DNA of 15,186 nt from Comamonadaceae bacterium. Its GTDB lineage: Bacteria; Pseudomonadota; Gammaproteobacteria; Burkholderiales; Burkholderiaceae_C. Shown in pieces: positions 14,192 to 15,186 of the stretch. The DNA lies in contig CANCCF010000084.1 of NCBI GenBank assembly GCA_947374485.1, forward strand, positions 1-15,186. Reading direction: 5' to 3'. Position 1 is the stretch's first letter; each line of letters begins with the position of its first letter. The translations under genes were made by a program, and so were the position numbers. The notes under the pieces were generated by a model. The model ran no database searches. It was given only the letters and a program-made list of their open reading frames with translations, and was not told the DNA's origin.

Positions 14192-15186
14192 ATGTACCAA
14201 TACACCGACTTTGACCGCCAGTTCATCCGCTCCCGTGCCGACCAGCACCGCGACCAGCTGGAGCGCAACCTGGCAGGCACCCTGAGCGATGAAGACTTCC
14301 GCCCCCTGCGCCTGCAAAACGGCTGGTACATCCAGCGCTACGCCCCCATGCTGCGCGTGGCCGTGCCCTATGGCGAACTCGCCAGCCGCCAGCTGCGCGT
14401 GCTGGCTCGCATCGCCCGCGAGTACGACCACCCCTCCAAGGAAGTGTTTGACAAGGCCATCGGCACGCAGGCCACCTGGGGCACCACGCACCTGCCGGTG
14501 GGCTACGGCCACTTCACCACGCGCCAGAACGTGCAGTTCAACTGGATACCGCTGGCCAAGAGTGCCGATGTGATGGACCTGCTGGCTACCGTGGACATGC
14601 ACGGCATCCAGACCAGCGGCAACTGCATCCGCAACATCACCAGCGACGAGCTGGCCGGGGTGGCGCCGGATGAGATTGCCGACCCGCGCCCCTTTGCCGA
14701 AATCATGCGCCAGTGGAGCACGCTGCACCCCGAGTTCGCCTTCCTGCCGCGCAAGTTCAAGATCGCCATCAGTGGCGCCACTGCCGACCGCGCGGCCACT
14801 TACTGGCATGACGTGGGCCTGCACCTGATCAAGGCAGACAAGGACGATGCTACGCAGGGCGTTACTGCCGGTGATCTGGGCTTTCGCGTACTGGTGGGCG
14901 GCGGCATGGGCCGCACGCCGGTGATTGGCAGCGTTATCCGCAGCTTCCTGCCCTGGAACCAGATCATGAACTACCTGGAAGCGGTGGTGCGCGTGTACAA
15001 CCGATGGGGCCGTCGCGATAACCTGTACAAAGCCCGTATCAAGATTCTGGTGAAGGCCGAAGGCCAGCGCTATATCGACGAGGTGGAAGCCGAATACGCG
15101 CAAATCATCACGCGCGATGGCGCTCCCCACACCATCACGCAGGCCGAGCTGGACCGTGTGACCGCCTGCTTTGTGCCGCCAGCCCT
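14192..15186 (+). CDS. cysI: Assimilatory nitrite/sulfite reductase hemoprotein (CysI-like), 5' part
   Basis: The first 331 codons are present and open to the window edge; the rest, including the four cysteines that hold the 4Fe-4S cluster and siroheme, lies beyond. Visible marks are GYGHFTTRQNVQFNWIPL (104-121) with Arg111, TSGNCIRNITSDE (141-153) with Arg147, and RKFKIAISGA (187-196) with Lys188 and Lys190, matching substrate-binding Arg/Lys residues in the E. coli enzyme family. VGGGMGRTPVIGSVIR and a YNRWGRRDN motif follow. It reduces sulfite to sulfide with six electrons for cysteine synthesis. A dissimilatory or nitrite role is less likely given the TauE neighbour 17 nt upstream. The ATG at 14192 has a weak ribosome-binding site. 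Confidence 0.92.
   Translation, partial: MYQYTDFDRQFIRSRADQHRDQLERNLAGTLSDEDFRPLRLQNGWYIQRYAPMLRVAVPYGELASRQLRVLARIAREYDHPSKEVFDKAIGTQATWGTTHLPVGYGHFTTRQNVQFNWIPLAKSADVMDLLATVDMHGIQTSGNCIRNITSDELAGVAPDEIADPRPFAEIMRQWSTLHPEFAFLPRKFKIAISGATADRAATYWHDVGLHLIKADKDDATQGVTAGDLGFRVLVGGGMGRTPVIGSVIRSFLPWNQIMNYLEAVVRVYNRWGRRDNLYKARIKILVKAEGQRYIDEVEAEYAQIITRDGAPHTITQAELDRVTACFVPPA

Noticed and set aside
1..15186. Search for CRISPR arrays, insertion sequences, tRNA genes, attachment sites and prophage or defence genes
   Set aside because: No repeat-spacer pattern, transposase, tRNA-like cloverleaf or integrase was seen, and gene style is uniform across the window.

Overview
The window looks like a piece of chromosome from a GC-rich betaproteobacterium, most likely family Comamonadaceae (Rhodoferax/Polaromonas/Hydrogenophaga-like). 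This is inferred from protein style and gene order: a PQQ methanol-dehydrogenase-like gene, a stand-alone TAXI protein, a BMP-type nucleoside ABC transporter, and a TauE-CysI sulfur block. No database search was possible. There are no mobile elements, tRNAs, rRNAs or CRISPR arrays. Fourteen protein genes fill the window, two of them cut by its edges.

Layout. (1) 1-301, minus: 5' end of a periplasmic PQQ-dependent methanol/alcohol dehydrogenase (XoxF/MxaF family), with its upstream region at 302-585 holding a perfect 14-bp palindrome. (2) 586-2676, minus: a membrane-anchored TAXI-type binding protein and a DUF1499 membrane protein. (3) 2784-10280, minus: a tightly packed run transcribed psuK, psuG, nucleoside hydrolase 1, BMP substrate-binding protein, double ABC ATPase, permease 1, permease 2. 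Several of these genes overlap by 4-8 nt. (4) 10281-10340: a 60-bp divergent gap. (5) 10341-13155, plus: ribokinase, nucleoside hydrolase 2, and a 2-oxoglutarate/Fe(II) oxygenase of the isopenicillin-N-synthase type. (6) 13383-15186, plus: TauE/SafE permease and the first 331 codons of an assimilatory sulfite reductase hemoprotein (CysI).

Blocks 3-5 read as one nucleoside-scavenging system. The BMP-type ABC transporter would import nucleosides. PsuK and PsuG would turn pseudouridine into uracil and ribose 5-phosphate. The two nucleoside hydrolases would split other nucleosides into base and ribose, and ribokinase would return ribose to central metabolism. The unexplained member is the 2OG/Fe(II) oxygenase, which sits where an enzyme oxidising or demethylating a released base or modified nucleoside would make sense. 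This is the best candidate for an undescribed function here: a salvage island for modified RNA nucleosides. The link is inferred from position and family; the substrate cannot be read from sequence.
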